From the NCBI GenBank assembly GCA_036494465.1, contig DASXOJ010000071.1, positions 62,001 to 126,000 on the forward strand: a stretch of DNA of 64,000 nt. Reading direction: 5' to 3'. A program made the translations under genes and the position numbers. Numbering within the stretch: position 1 is the stretch's first letter; every line of letters starts with the position of its first letter. The notes under the pieces were generated by a model. It had not been told where the DNA came from, did not search any database, and was given only the letters and a program-made list of their open reading frames with translations. The DNA is from CAJCJE01 sp036494465. GTDB lineage: Bacteria; Actinomycetota; Actinomycetes; Mycobacteriales; Pseudonocardiaceae. Positions 14,535 through 22,904 of this stretch are shown piece by piece.

Positions 14535-16234
14535 GTCGAGAAAGCGAATCCGAGCAGCCACAGCGCACGGTGGCCGAGTTGCTGGCCGAATACGGCAACT
14601 CCGGCGAGGGTGCGCCGCGCCGTCGTAGACGCCGTGCCGAGGACGACGAGGAGGTCAGCGGCCCGCAGGCGATCATCAACCGGGTCAACTCCGACAGCGG
14701 CATCATGCGGGCGATCCAGCAGGACCCGCAGACCGGTGAGCCGATCGCCCCGGCGAGCGCGCGCAGCCACCGCCGACTCCGCCCGGTCGGCCAGCAGCCC
14801 GCCCCTCAGCAGGCTCCGCAGCAGCAGCCTCAGCAGCCCCCGGCTCGCCAGGCGCCGCCGCAGCAGCAGCAGCCACCGGGCCAGCCGCGCGGGCCGCAGC
14901 AGCCGCCGCCCCAGCAGCAGTCCGGGGCCTACGCGCCGACCGCGTACGCGCAGCCGGTCCAGCCGCCCGCGCCGCAGGGACCGAACGGGCAACCGCCCTC
15001 GGCCCGGCCAGCCCCGCAGCAGAACCCGCCGACCGGCAGGCAGCCGCTGCCACCGTCGCGGCCCGCCATGTCGCCCGCCCAGTCGCCGAACGGGCAGCCG
15101 CCCGCGTCCCGCGCGCCAGCCCCGCCGCAGTCCCGCCCGGCCATGCCGCCCGCAGGCCCGCCGAGCCGCGGCGGCCTGCCGCCGGTCGCGCCCGGCAACG
15201 CGCAGGCTTCCCGCCCGGCCATGCCGCCGGTCGCCCCGCCCGGCCGGGTCTCGCCGCCGCTGGCCGCCCGGCCCCCGGTCGACGACTATCCTGACGACGA
15301 CGACTTCACCGAGCAGGGCTACGGCAACGTCCCGCAGGGCCTGTCCCAGCAGCAGGTGCAGCAGGCCCAGTCGCAGCCGCCCGGCAACCCGTTGCAGTCG
15401 CGGCTCGGCGGTACGCAGCGGCCGGAAGCCGCGATGACCGAGGAACTCCCCCCGGTCGTCGACGAGCCGCCCGCCCAGCAGCCCCGGCCCGGCCAGCAGA
15501 CCGGCACCTTCCGCGCCCGTCCGGTGATGCGCCGCGCCCCGGACAGTCCGCAGGAGGCCACCCAGAACCACCCGGGACCGTTGGAGAGCACCCAGGCGCA
15601 CCCCGCCCCGTACCTCGACCAGGACGAGAACTACGAGGCCGAGTTCCCCCAGGACGACTACGAGGGTGAACCGACCCAGTACTCGCGTCCGCCGCAGCCG
15701 CCGCCCGGCCCCCGCAACCAGGGCACCCAGCTGATCAACCCGAACCAGCTGGCCGACGACGGCTACCAGGACGATGGCTACGAGCACGACGGTTACCCGG
15801 CCGCGAACGACTACCCGCAGGACGAGTTCGGCGCGCGCGGCACCACCGACGATGCCGACCTCGATTCCTACGAAGAGCCCTACGAACGCGACCCTCGCGA
15901 CCGGCACGATCCCCGGGACCGGCGCGACGAGCTGCCCGACGGCGCCGACGACCTCGACGACGTGCCGGTTTCCTCCGGCCGCGAATGGCTGGTCACGGCG
16001 GCGCAGGTCGGGGTCGGCGCGATCGCCGGTGCCGCGGTCTGGCTCGGGTTCAGCTGGCTGTGGGGCCTCATGCCGATCGCCGCGATCGTGGCGGCCGTCG
16101 TGGTGGTCATCGGGTTGATCGTGGTCGTGCGCAAGTGGCGCAAGGCCGAGGACCTGCAGACCACCGCGCTGGCCATCCTCGCAGGACTCGTGGTGACCGT
16201 CTCGCCAGCCGCGTTGCTGCTGGTGCGGCGCTGA
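14531..16234 (+). CDS. Pro/Gln-rich membrane protein (Rv0497-like)
   Basis: 567 aa. N-terminal conserved head TVAELLAEYGNSGEGAPRRRRRR, an acidic patch, and the conserved IINRVNSDSGIMRAIQQD; then about 350 residues of Pro/Gln/Ala low complexity, then an acidic Asp/Glu/Tyr-rich segment (about 255-490), and a C-terminal membrane part of two or three helices (about 494-565, with WLGFSWLWGLMPIAAIVAAV). Topology predicts a long cytoplasmic disordered arm anchored to the membrane. Function unknown; the mycobacterial homologue is a conserved membrane protein of the ppx operon. ATG 14531 has GGTGGAG upstream and overlaps the ppx stop; in-frame GTG 14522 is an alternative. Confidence 0.85.
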   Translation: MSRESESEQPQRTVAELLAEYGNSGEGAPRRRRRRAEDDEEVSGPQAIINRVNSDSGIMRAIQQDPQTGEPIAPASARSHRRLRPVGQQPAPQQAPQQQPQQPPARQAPPQQQQPPGQPRGPQQPPPQQQSGAYAPTAYAQPVQPPAPQGPNGQPPSARPAPQQNPPTGRQPLPPSRPAMSPAQSPNGQPPASRAPAPPQSRPAMPPAGPPSRGGLPPVAPGNAQASRPAMPPVAPPGRVSPPLAARPPVDDYPDDDDFTEQGYGNVPQGLSQQQVQQAQSQPPGNPLQSRLGGTQRPEAAMTEELPPVVDEPPAQQPRPGQQTGTFRARPVMRRAPDSPQEATQNHPGPLESTQAHPAPYLDQDENYEAEFPQDDYEGEPTQYSRPPQPPPGPRNQGTQLINPNQLADDGYQDDGYEHDGYPAANDYPQDEFGARGTTDDADLDSYEEPYERDPRDRHDPRDRRDELPDGADDLDDVPVSSGREWLVTAAQVGVGAIAGAAVWLGFSWLWGLMPIAAIVAAVVVVIGLIVVVRKWRKAEDLQTTALAILAGLVVTVSPAALLLVRR

Positions 16235-17040
16235 CCTCCAGCGAGCGGGGCCGGTCGATCCCGGTCGGCCTGTCCACCGCGTCGGTCTGGCCGCAGACCG
16301 CGCCGTCCGCGTTCGAGCTGGCCGCGGAAACCGGCTACGACGGCGTCGAGGTGATGGTCTGGGCCGACCCGGTCAGCCAGGACGTCACCGCGCTGCGCAG
16401 GTTGTCCAAGCGTCATCGGCTGCCGGTGCTGTCCGTGCACGCGCCCTGCCTGCTGATCACCCAGCGGGTCTGGTCCGCCGACCCGGCGCAACGGTTGCGC
16501 CGCTCCGTGCAGGCCGCCACCGCGCTCGGCGCCGAGACCGTGGTCGTGCACCCGCCGTTCCGCTGGCAGCGCCGCTACGCGGACGGCTTCGCTGACCTCG
16601 TCGCCGAACTCGAAGACGAAAGCGGCATCAGGGTCGCGGTCGAGAACATGTTCCCGGTCCGGATGTTCGGCGGGAAATCCACCGCGATCTCCGGGTTCAG
16701 CCCGTCGATCGACCCGACCGACGCCGGACACCGCAACTACACCCTCGACCTTTCACACACCTCCGCCGCGCACGTCGACGCGCTCGACCTCGCCGCGCGG
16801 ATGGGCGCGGGCCTGCGGCACATCCACCTGGCCGACGGCACCGGCGAGACCCGCGACGAACACCTCGTCCCAGGGCGCGGTGACCAGCCCTGCGCCGCCT
16901 TGTGCGAATCGTTGTCCGCCAACGGTTTCGACGGCCAGGTGATCGTCGAGATCAGCACAAGGCGCGCGCCGGGACTCGCCGCCCGGGTCCGCGACCTGGC
17001 CGAGGCGCTGCTGTTCGCGCGACTGCACCTGGTCGGTTGA
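16231..17040 (+). CDS. Sugar phosphate isomerase/epimerase (TIM barrel)
   Basis: 269 aa AP-endonuclease 2-type TIM barrel (Rv0498-like). Landmarks: VGLSTASVWP, GYDGVEVMVW, SVHAPC, VVVHPPFRWQ, VAVENMFP, LDLSHTSAAH, LRHIHLADG and VIVEIST, carrying the usual metal-ligand Glu/Asp/His set. Substrate unknown. The start is odd: no ATG, GTG or TTG lies in frame near the conserved N-terminus. The CTG at 16231 forms a CTGA overlap with the upstream stop and is taken as the start, so translation would depend on coupling. The first clear ATG (in VEVMVW) would remove strand 1 and is unlikely. Confidence 0.82.
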   Translation: MTSSERGRSIPVGLSTASVWPQTAPSAFELAAETGYDGVEVMVWADPVSQDVTALRRLSKRHRLPVLSVHAPCLLITQRVWSADPAQRLRRSVQAATALGAETVVVHPPFRWQRRYADGFADLVAELEDESGIRVAVENMFPVRMFGGKSTAISGFSPSIDPTDAGHRNYTLDLSHTSAAHVDALDLAARMGAGLRHIHLADGTGETRDEHLVPGRGDQPCAALCESLSANGFDGQVIVEISTRRAPGLAARVRDLAEALLFARLHLVG

Positions 17041-17061
17041 CGAGGTCGTAGAGTGCGCGCT

Positions 17062-17988
17062 GTGAACCCACTCCGTTCCCTGATCCTGGCGGCCTCGGGC
17101 AACGACACAATCGCAAACCTGGTGGCCACCGCTCCGTTGTCCCGTGACGTGGTGCGCAGATTCGTGGCGGGTGAGGGAACCGGCGACGCGGTCGCCGTGA
17201 CCGAGCAGCTCGTCGGCGCGAACCTCACCGTCACCCTGGACTACCTCGGCGAGGACACCACCGACGTCGAGACGGCCGACGCCACGGTGCGCGCCTACCT
17301 GCGGCTGCTCGACGCGCTCGCCGAACACCGCCTCACCGAGCACGCCGAGGTCAGCGTGAAGCTCTCCGCGGTCGGCCAGAAACTCGACGAGCACCTGGCC
17401 AGGGACAACGCCGCCACCATCGCGGCAGCGGCGGAGCGGGCAGGCACCACGATCACGCTGGACATGGAAGATCACACCACCACGGACTCGACGTTGGGCA
17501 TCCTCGCCGAACTCCGCAGGGACCACCCCAAAACCGGCGCGGTGCTCCAGGCCTACCTGCGCCGCACCGAAGCCGACTGCCGCGACCTCGCCGGAACCGG
17601 CTCCCGCGTGCGGCTGTGCAAAGGCGCCTACGCCGAACCCGAATCGGTCGCCTTCGCCGACCCGCACGAGGTCGACCTGTCGTATGTGCGCTGCCTCAAC
17701 GCGTTGCTCGGCGGTCACGGCTACCCGATGTTCGCCACCCACGACCCCACGCTGATCAGCGTCATCGACGAGCGTGCCCGCTGGTATGACCGCAAGCCCG
17801 GCAGCTTCGAGTACCAGATGCTCTACGGCATCCGCACGGACGAACAGCGCAGGCTCGCCGCCGACGGCGCGAAGGTCCGGGTGTACGTCCCTTACGGCGT
17901 GCAGTGGTATGGCTACCTCATGCGCAGGCTCGCCGAACGGCCCGCCAACCTCGGCTTCTTCCTCCGCGCGCTGGCCACGAAGTCCTGA
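17062..17988 (+). CDS. Proline dehydrogenase
   Basis: 308 aa monofunctional PRODH. Oxidises L-proline to pyrroline-5-carboxylate with FAD, passing electrons to the quinone pool. Motifs: VSVKLSAVGQ, LDMEDHTTTD, VLQAYLRRTEADC, VRLCKGAYAEP, MFATHDPTLI, EYQMLYGIR and VYVPYGVQWYGYLMRRLAERP. GTG 17062 gives the family start VNPLRSLILAASGN and follows TAGAGT by seven bases; GTG 17053 is possible. No P5C dehydrogenase gene is adjacent. The 109 bases downstream contain a 12-bp tandem repeat. With proC nearby, the region holds both proline breakdown and synthesis steps. Confidence 0.93.
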   Translation: MNPLRSLILAASGNDTIANLVATAPLSRDVVRRFVAGEGTGDAVAVTEQLVGANLTVTLDYLGEDTTDVETADATVRAYLRLLDALAEHRLTEHAEVSVKLSAVGQKLDEHLARDNAATIAAAAERAGTTITLDMEDHTTTDSTLGILAELRRDHPKTGAVLQAYLRRTEADCRDLAGTGSRVRLCKGAYAEPESVAFADPHEVDLSYVRCLNALLGGHGYPMFATHDPTLISVIDERARWYDRKPGSFEYQMLYGIRTDEQRRLAADGAKVRVYVPYGVQWYGYLMRRLAERPANLGFFLRALATKS

Positions 17989-18044
17989 GCGCACAACCTT
18001 TTTTCGCACGCGATATTTCATGATCGATCCGAGGTAGGGTCGGT

Positions 18045-18079
18045 GTTCCAGCTCTGGTTCCAGCTCTGGTTCCGCTCTG
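18045..18079. repeat. 12-bp tandem repeat GTTCCAGCTCTG (2.9 copies)
   Basis: Copies at 18045-18056 and 18057-18068 are identical; 18069-18079 has lost one base. It lies just upstream of the GCGAGGAGTGAG ribosome site of the thioesterase-like gene, so copy number could alter the leader. Confidence 0.85.
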
Positions 18080-18097
18080 CCTAGCGAGGAGTGAGTT

Positions 18098-18940
18098 GTG
18101 ACTGGCCCACGTTCCACCGTTGCGGGCACGTTCTCGAACGTGAGTGCCGTCCGCCCGCTCGGGGACGGTACGTACACCGTTGACCTGCCAGCGGATTGGA
18201 CCGTCGGTGGCAGACCGCACGGCGGTTTCCTGCTTGCCCTGCTCGGCAGGGCCGCAGCGCACGCGGTCAGCTCCACGACCCCGCGAGACGGCAGCGAAGG
18301 AGCGGACCCGCTCGCTGTCAGCGCCCAGTTCCTGCGGCCACCGGAGGTCGGTCCGGTGCTGCTGCGCACCGAACTGCGCAAGCTCGGGCGCACCGCCAGC
18401 GTGGTCGCGGTCAACCTGGAACAGCGCGGTCGCAGCTGCGTCGAGGCCACGGTGACGGTCGGGCGGCTCACCGACGATCCCATCGCCTGGTCCGACCTGC
18501 CCGAACCGCTCGCCAAACCGGGCCAGGACGCCGTCGACCTGAGCACGGTCGCGGCCGCCAGCGTGTTCCGGCTCAGTCGCACCTGCGAGGTCCGGATCGA
18601 TCCGGCCAACGCCGGCTTCCTGCAGGGCCGCACCGGCGACCCACTGCGCCTGCGACTGTGGGTCAAACCCCGCGCGGAAAACCCGGAGCTGCTCTTCGGC
18701 CTGGTCGCCGGTGACATCGCCATGCCGGTCACGTTCAACCTCGGCCGCTACGGCTGGGCGCCCACCGTCCAGTTCACCGGGCTGCTGCGGGCCAACCCGG
18801 CCCCCGGCTGGCTGCGCGTCGAGGTGACCTGCCGGGCGGTGTACGGCCAGTGGTTCGACGAGGACGCCACCGTCATCGACTCGGCCGGCCGGCTGATCTG
18901 TCAGGCCCGGCAACTGGCCCTCACCCCGTTGGAGCGCTGA
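18098..18940 (+). CDS. Acyl-CoA thioesterase-like double hot-dog protein
   Basis: 280 aa. The GGRPHGGFLLALLGRAAA segment near residue 37 and SAQFLRPPEVGPVLLRTEL are typical of the first hot-dog domain of TesB-like/thioesterase family proteins. The second half ends VTCRAVYGQWFDEDATVIDSAG [split here], GRLICQARQLALTP, matching the second hot-dog. Probably hydrolyses or binds acyl-CoA; the exact acyl substrate cannot be read. GTG 18098 has GAGGAGTGAG upstream (18085-18094). It stands alone between PRODH and proC, all on the plus strand. Confidence 0.85.
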   Translation: MTGPRSTVAGTFSNVSAVRPLGDGTYTVDLPADWTVGGRPHGGFLLALLGRAAAHAVSSTTPRDGSEGADPLAVSAQFLRPPEVGPVLLRTELRKLGRTASVVAVNLEQRGRSCVEATVTVGRLTDDPIAWSDLPEPLAKPGQDAVDLSTVAAASVFRLSRTCEVRIDPANAGFLQGRTGDPLRLRLWVKPRAENPELLFGLVAGDIAMPVTFNLGRYGWAPTVQFTGLLRANPAPGWLRVEVTCRAVYGQWFDEDATVIDSAGRLICQARQLALTPLER

Positions 18941-18974
18941 GCAGACGGTTCCGGCCGTCTGGCACCCTGATCGC

Positions 18975-19790
18975 ATGACGAGGATCGCGGTACTCGGGGC
19001 GGGAAAGATCGGCGAGGCGCTGCTGTCCGGCCTGATGCACGCCGGACGCAACGCCGACGACCTGCTGTTCACCGAGCGCTCCCCGGAGCGCAGCGTGGAA
19101 CTGAGCAAGCGCTACGGCATCCGCGCGGTCACCGTCCCGGAGGCCGCCACGCAGGCCGATGTCCTGGTCGTCGCGGTCAAGCCGCAGGACATCGACCCGC
19201 TGCTCGACGAACTCGCCCCAGCCCTGCAGGAGGGCACCCTGGTGGTTTCGCTGTGCGCCGGGCTGCCCACCGCCCTCTACGAGAGCAGGCTGCCCACGAA
19301 CACGCCGGTCGTGCGCGTCATGCCGAACACGCCGATGCTGGTCGGCGAGGCGATGAGCGCGATCTCCCCCGGCCGCCACGCCACCGCAGCACACCTGGCC
19401 ACCGTCGAGGAACTGCTCAACGCGGTCGGCCAGGTCGTGCGCGTGCCCGAATCGCAGCAGGACGCGGTCACCGCGCTGTCCGGCTCCGGCCCCGCCTACT
19501 TCTTCTACCTGGTCGAAGCCATGATCGACGCGGGCATCCTGCTCGGCCTGCCGCGCAACATCGCCGAGCAGCTGATCGTCCAGTCCGCGGTGGGCTCGGC
19601 CAAGATGCTCGCCGAAGGCAACGAACACCCGGTCATCCTGCGCGAAGCGGTCACCTCGCCCGCGGGCACCACCATCATGGCCATCCGCGAACTGGAGAGG
19701 CACGGCGTCCGCGCCGCGCTGCTCGCCGCCATCGAAGCCGCCCGGGATCGTTCGGTCGAACTGGGCGAAGCGCACACCCCCAAGGCATGA
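18975..19790 (+). CDS. proC: Pyrroline-5-carboxylate reductase
   Basis: 271 aa. Reduces pyrroline-5-carboxylate to L-proline with NAD(P)H, the final step of proline synthesis. N-terminal Rossmann motif VLGAGKIGEALLSGL, VAVKPQD, VVSLCAGLP, VVRVMPNTPMLVGEAMSAI and the C-terminal signature ALSGSGPAYFFYLVEAM, then TSPAGTTIMAIREL. ATG 18975 follows CACCCT by six bases and has no Shine-Dalgarno sequence. 34 bases after the thioesterase-like stop. It is followed by the excisionase-type HTH gene as in mycobacteria (proC-Rv0500A). Confidence 0.97.
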   Translation: MTRIAVLGAGKIGEALLSGLMHAGRNADDLLFTERSPERSVELSKRYGIRAVTVPEAATQADVLVVAVKPQDIDPLLDELAPALQEGTLVVSLCAGLPTALYESRLPTNTPVVRVMPNTPMLVGEAMSAISPGRHATAAHLATVEELLNAVGQVVRVPESQQDAVTALSGSGPAYFFYLVEAMIDAGILLGLPRNIAEQLIVQSAVGSAKMLAEGNEHPVILREAVTSPAGTTIMAIRELERHGVRAALLAAIEAARDRSVELGEAHTPKA

Positions 19791-20021
19791 TCCCACGTTC
19801 CTGGGCCGGACACGCGAGACCGTGTTGGCGATGCCAGCGCCACGGTCGAGTGAATCAGCCCTGCCCAGACACCCCGTCCGCATGCGCCACAGCGGTGATT
19901 GTGCTTCCCGCCCGTCGCAGTAGTCCCACCCGTCCCGCTACTCTCGACGGCAGCACGTGCGTGTCCGTTCCGTCGGTGGGGAAGCCGACGGCGCGACACG
20001 TGTCGAAAGGCGCGGTGACGC

Positions 20022-20252
20022 ATGCCGTCGCAAAGCAGGACACAGAGGGAGACGAGCGGACCGACCAGTCTCGGACAGGTGGAATTCCTCACCGTCGCGG
20101 AGGTGGCCGCCATGATGCGCGTCTCCAAGATGACCGTTTACCGGCTCGTGCACTCCGGCGAACTACCGGCCGTTCGGGTCGGCAAGTCGTTCCGGGTGCC
20201 TGAGCAGGCCGTCCACGACTACTTGGAGAACGCCTATTTCGATGCCGGCTGA
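20022..20252 (+). CDS. Excisionase-family HTH protein (BldC-like MerR fold)
   Basis: 76 aa DNA-binding protein. The winged-helix core EFLTVAEVAAMMRVSKMTVY, then RLVHSGELPAVRVGKSFRVP and a C-terminal helix, is the excisionase/HTH_17 pattern. It is the conserved chromosomal partner of proC, bS22 and the galE-like gene in actinobacteria (Rv0500A-like), so it is not evidence for an integrated element. It is a paralogue of the BldC gene at 60.5 kb by fold. ATG 20022 has GAAAGGCGCGG upstream. A TACTCT hexamer at 19939-19944 could serve as -10 with a leader of about 70 bases. Confidence 0.9.
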   Translation: MPSQSRTQRETSGPTSLGQVEFLTVAEVAAMMRVSKMTVYRLVHSGELPAVRVGKSFRVPEQAVHDYLENAYFDAG

Positions 20253-20412
20253 TCCGGGTCCGGGTCGACAATCACGCCCAGCGGGGAGCGGCACCGACCG
20301 CCCAGGTAAACTGGGAGGCCGTTCGTGCCGCGCGCCCTGGTGTGCGTGAGCTGCCCTCGGCAGCGACGGCACGCGAAAGCCGTAAGGACCAACAACAGCG
20401 AAGGAACCCTTC

Positions 20413-20514
20413 ATGGGCTCGGTCATCAAGAAGCGCCGCAAGCGCATGTCGAAGAAGAAGCACCGCAAGTTGCTGCGGAAGACTCGTCACGCGCGTCGCA
20501 AGCAAGGCAAGTGA
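20413..20514 (+). CDS. Small ribosomal protein bS22 (AURKAIP1/COX24 domain)
   Basis: 33 aa, extremely basic: it begins MGSVIKKRRKRMSKKKHRKL and ends RRKQGK. From memory, this matches the mycobacterial small-subunit protein bS22 (Rv0500B), seen near the decoding centre in ribosome structures. ATG 20413 has AAGGAACC upstream (20401-20408). TAAACT at 20308-20313 may be its -10, followed by a roughly 100-base leader. It is too short for ordinary gene callers and easily missed; the neighbours on both sides support it. Confidence 0.93.
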   Translation: MGSVIKKRRKRMSKKKHRKLLRKTRHARRKQGK

Positions 20515-20806
20515 CCGAGCGTAACCGGTCCGCGAGCGTGCTCGCCCGCTAGGCGGTCGCTTGCGGGAGGTCCGGCCAGTCCGGGCTCCTGGGTATTCGG
20601 CACAGGCGTCATTCCCGACCGCCATCGTCGCGATGGTGGGCGGTGGATGGCGTCTGTTCGCCGTTGTGCGTCCTCGCGCGCCGCCGCATACGCCGGTGTA
20701 CTGAAGAACACCGTGTGACCTGCGTGAATCTGCCGTTAACGACAGCGTTGTCAGTTGACTCCCGCGAGTAGCATCGGGGTTTGCGCCGAGTACCGGTTAG
20801 GGGTTG
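20515..20806. other. 292-base gap between bS22 and the epimerase gene
   Basis: No gene seen. CCATCG/CGATGG form a 6-bp stem with a 3-base loop (20622-20636), extendable to 10 pairs with a bulge, a possible end of the bS22 transcript. A TAGCAT hexamer (20769-20774) with TTGTCA 15 bases upstream could be the promoter of the next gene. Confidence 0.5.
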
Positions 20807-21850
20807 ATGATGGCGCCCAAGGTCGTCCTCGTCACCGGGGTCAACGGGTACCTGGGTGGCCACCTCGCTGCCCGCCTCGCGGAAGATCCCTCCATCGAAC
20901 GCGTGATCGGCGTCGACGCCACCGCGCCGTCACCGGAACTGGCCACGCTCATGGGCCGGGCCGAGTTCGTCCGCGCGGACATCCGCAATCCGCTGATCGC
21001 CAAGGTGATCAGCACCGCCAAGGTCGACACGGTCGTACACGCGTCCAACACCGCGCACCCGGCCGGACCCAGCGGTCGCGTGCTGCACAAGGAAATGAAC
21101 GTGATCGGCAGCATGCAGCTGCTCGCCGCGTGCCAGCGATCCGCGCTGGTCACCAAGCTCGTGGTCAAGTCGACCGCGGCCGTGTACGGCGCTGGCTCGC
21201 GCGACCCGGCCGCGTTCACCGAGGACATGGCCACCAAAGAGCTGCCCTCCAGCGGCTACGCGAAGGACAACGCCGAGGTGGAGGGGTACGTGCGTGGTTT
21301 CAGCCGCAGGCGGCCCGACGTCGCCGTCACCACCCTGCGGTTCACCAACCTGATCGGACCGCAGGTCGACACCGTGCTCACCCGCTACTTCGCGCTGCCC
21401 GGCGTAGTACCGACCGTGCTCGGCCGGGACGCGCGGCTGCAACTGCTGCACGCCGAGGACGCGCTCGCCGTGCTGCACCGGGCGGTCACCCACGACCTGC
21501 CCGGCGTGTTCAACGTCGGCGCCGACGGAGTTCTGCTGCTGTCCCAGGCGATCCGCCGCGCCGGTCGCGTCCCGCTCGCCGTGCCGGAGCCGATCATGGC
21601 CCCGCTGACCAGGCTGTTCCGCAGCACCCGGCTGGTCGACTTCGGGCCGGAACAGCTGCGCTACCTGAACTTCGGCCGCGTCGTCGACACGACCCGGCTC
21701 AAGACGATCTTCGGCTTCGTGCCGCGGTGGAGCACCCGGCAGGCCTTCGACGACTACGTCAACGGCCGGGGGTTGCGTCCGGTGCTCGATCCGGGTCGCG
21801 TCGCGGCCATGGAAAAAGGCGTGCTCGGCCTCGCCGAGCTGCTGCGCTGA
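20807..21850 (+). CDS. NAD-dependent epimerase/dehydratase (GalE2-like)
   Basis: 347 aa extended SDR. N-terminal NAD motif VLVTGVNGYLGGHLAARL, DIRNPLI for the adenine pocket, VVHASNTAHP, and STAAVYG. The expected YxxxK reads Tyr-Ala-Lys-Asp-Asn in SSGYAKDNAEVEGYVRG, so Lys is two residues after Tyr, not four; from memory this is shared by the Rv0501 (galE2) group. Catalysis may therefore be altered, and calling it UDP-glucose 4-epimerase would be unsafe. ATG 20807 (with ATG 20810 next) has TTAGGGGT upstream. It is 32 bases before the acyltransferase gene, probably one operon. Confidence 0.88.
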   Translation: MMAPKVVLVTGVNGYLGGHLAARLAEDPSIERVIGVDATAPSPELATLMGRAEFVRADIRNPLIAKVISTAKVDTVVHASNTAHPAGPSGRVLHKEMNVIGSMQLLAACQRSALVTKLVVKSTAAVYGAGSRDPAAFTEDMATKELPSSGYAKDNAEVEGYVRGFSRRRPDVAVTTLRFTNLIGPQVDTVLTRYFALPGVVPTVLGRDARLQLLHAEDALAVLHRAVTHDLPGVFNVGADGVLLLSQAIRRAGRVPLAVPEPIMAPLTRLFRSTRLVDFGPEQLRYLNFGRVVDTTRLKTIFGFVPRWSTRQAFDDYVNGRGLRPVLDPGRVAAMEKGVLGLAELLR

Positions 21851-21882
21851 TATTCGCGCCCACCTTCGAAAGGACGGTTGCA

Positions 21883-22866
21883 GTGGCGGAAGCACGTGTG
21901 ATCCCACTGCACGGCAACACCGAACCCACCGAGACCTTCCCGCCCCGCCCCAGCGCGCGGCGGCGTCCCACCCCGATCCGCAACGGCGCTCCCGCGCCGG
22001 TCGCCACCCTGCCCACCGGCAGCACGTCCACCGGTGACAAACTCGCCGACTTCCTGCGCTTCCTGCGCCACCGGCTGGCAGGCGACTACGAGATCGACGA
22101 GTTCGGCTTCGACGCCGAACTCACCGACACGCTGCTGCTGCCACCGTTGCGGCAGCTGTACCAGAAGTGGTTCCGCGTCGAGGTGTTCGGCGCGCACAAC
22201 CTGCCCAAACAAGGCGGTGCGCTGCTCGTCGCCAACCACTCCGGCACGCTCCCGCTGGACGCGGTGATGACCTGCATCGCCGTGCACGACAACACCCCGC
22301 GCCGCCGCCACCTGCGCATGCTCGGCGCCGACCTGGTCTTCCGTACCCCGGTCGTCGGCCCGCTCGCCCGCAAGTCCGGTCAGACCCTCGCCTGCAACGC
22401 CGACGCCGAACGGCTGCTGCACGGCGGCGAACTCGTCGGCGTGTGGCCGGAAGGGTTCAAGGGCATCGGCAAACCGTTCCGCGACCGCTACAAGCTCCAG
22501 CGCTTCGGCCGAGGCGGCTTCGTGTCCGCCGCGCTGCGCACCGGCGTGCCGATCATCCCGTGCTCCATCGTCGGCGCCGAGGAGATCTACCCGAAGATCG
22601 CCGACATCAAGCCGCTCGCGCGCCTGTTCGGGTTGCCCTACTTCCCGGTCACGCCCACGTTCCCGCTGCTCGGCCCGCTCGGCGCGATCCCGCTGCCGTC
22701 CAAGTGGTACATCGAGTTCGGCGAACCGATCGTCACCGGCCACCAGGTCGCGGGCGCCGAGGACGACCCGATGCTGGTGTTCAACCTGACCGACCAGGTC
22801 CGCGAGACCATCCAGCAAACCCTCTACCGGTTGCTGTCCCAACGACGCAGCGCGTTTCTCGGCTAA
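21883..22866 (+). CDS. PlsC-type 1-acylglycerol-phosphate acyltransferase family protein
   Basis: 327 aa. Residues about 105-150 carry the acyltransferase block I NHSGTLPLD (HxxxxD), and downstream EGFKGIGKPFRDRYKLQRFG with GGFVSAALRTGVPIIPCSIVG cover the later blocks. Rv0502-like by context. It transfers an acyl chain to a glycerophosphate or related lipid at the inner membrane; the exact acceptor is unknown. The N-terminal 60 residues are a Pro/Arg-rich tail. GTG 21883 has AAAGGACGG upstream (21869-21877). A longer upstream in-frame extension overlaps the epimerase and is not coding. Confidence 0.88.
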   Translation: MAEARVIPLHGNTEPTETFPPRPSARRRPTPIRNGAPAPVATLPTGSTSTGDKLADFLRFLRHRLAGDYEIDEFGFDAELTDTLLLPPLRQLYQKWFRVEVFGAHNLPKQGGALLVANHSGTLPLDAVMTCIAVHDNTPRRRHLRMLGADLVFRTPVVGPLARKSGQTLACNADAERLLHGGELVGVWPEGFKGIGKPFRDRYKLQRFGRGGFVSAALRTGVPIIPCSIVGAEEIYPKIADIKPLARLFGLPYFPVTPTFPLLGPLGAIPLPSKWYIEFGEPIVTGHQVAGAEDDPMLVFNLTDQVRETIQQTLYRLLSQRRSAFLG

Positions 22867-22904
22867 TCCGGGCATTGCGGGCGCGTGCTGGGTACGCTCC
22901 CGCC

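Noticed and set aside
14800..14930. CAG-rich reiterations considered as a microsatellite or CRISPR-like array
   Set aside because: They encode the Gln/Pro tract of the membrane protein and have no fixed repeat-spacer pattern.
13865..15907. A 680-codon minus-strand frame over ppx and the Pro/Gln-rich gene
   Set aside because: Leu/Arg/Gly low complexity caused by the CAG/CCG-rich plus strand; no family features.
20022..20252. Excisionase-like gene considered as evidence for a prophage or integrative element
   Set aside because: No integrase, attachment site or phage genes are near, and the same gene sits beside proC in other actinobacteria.
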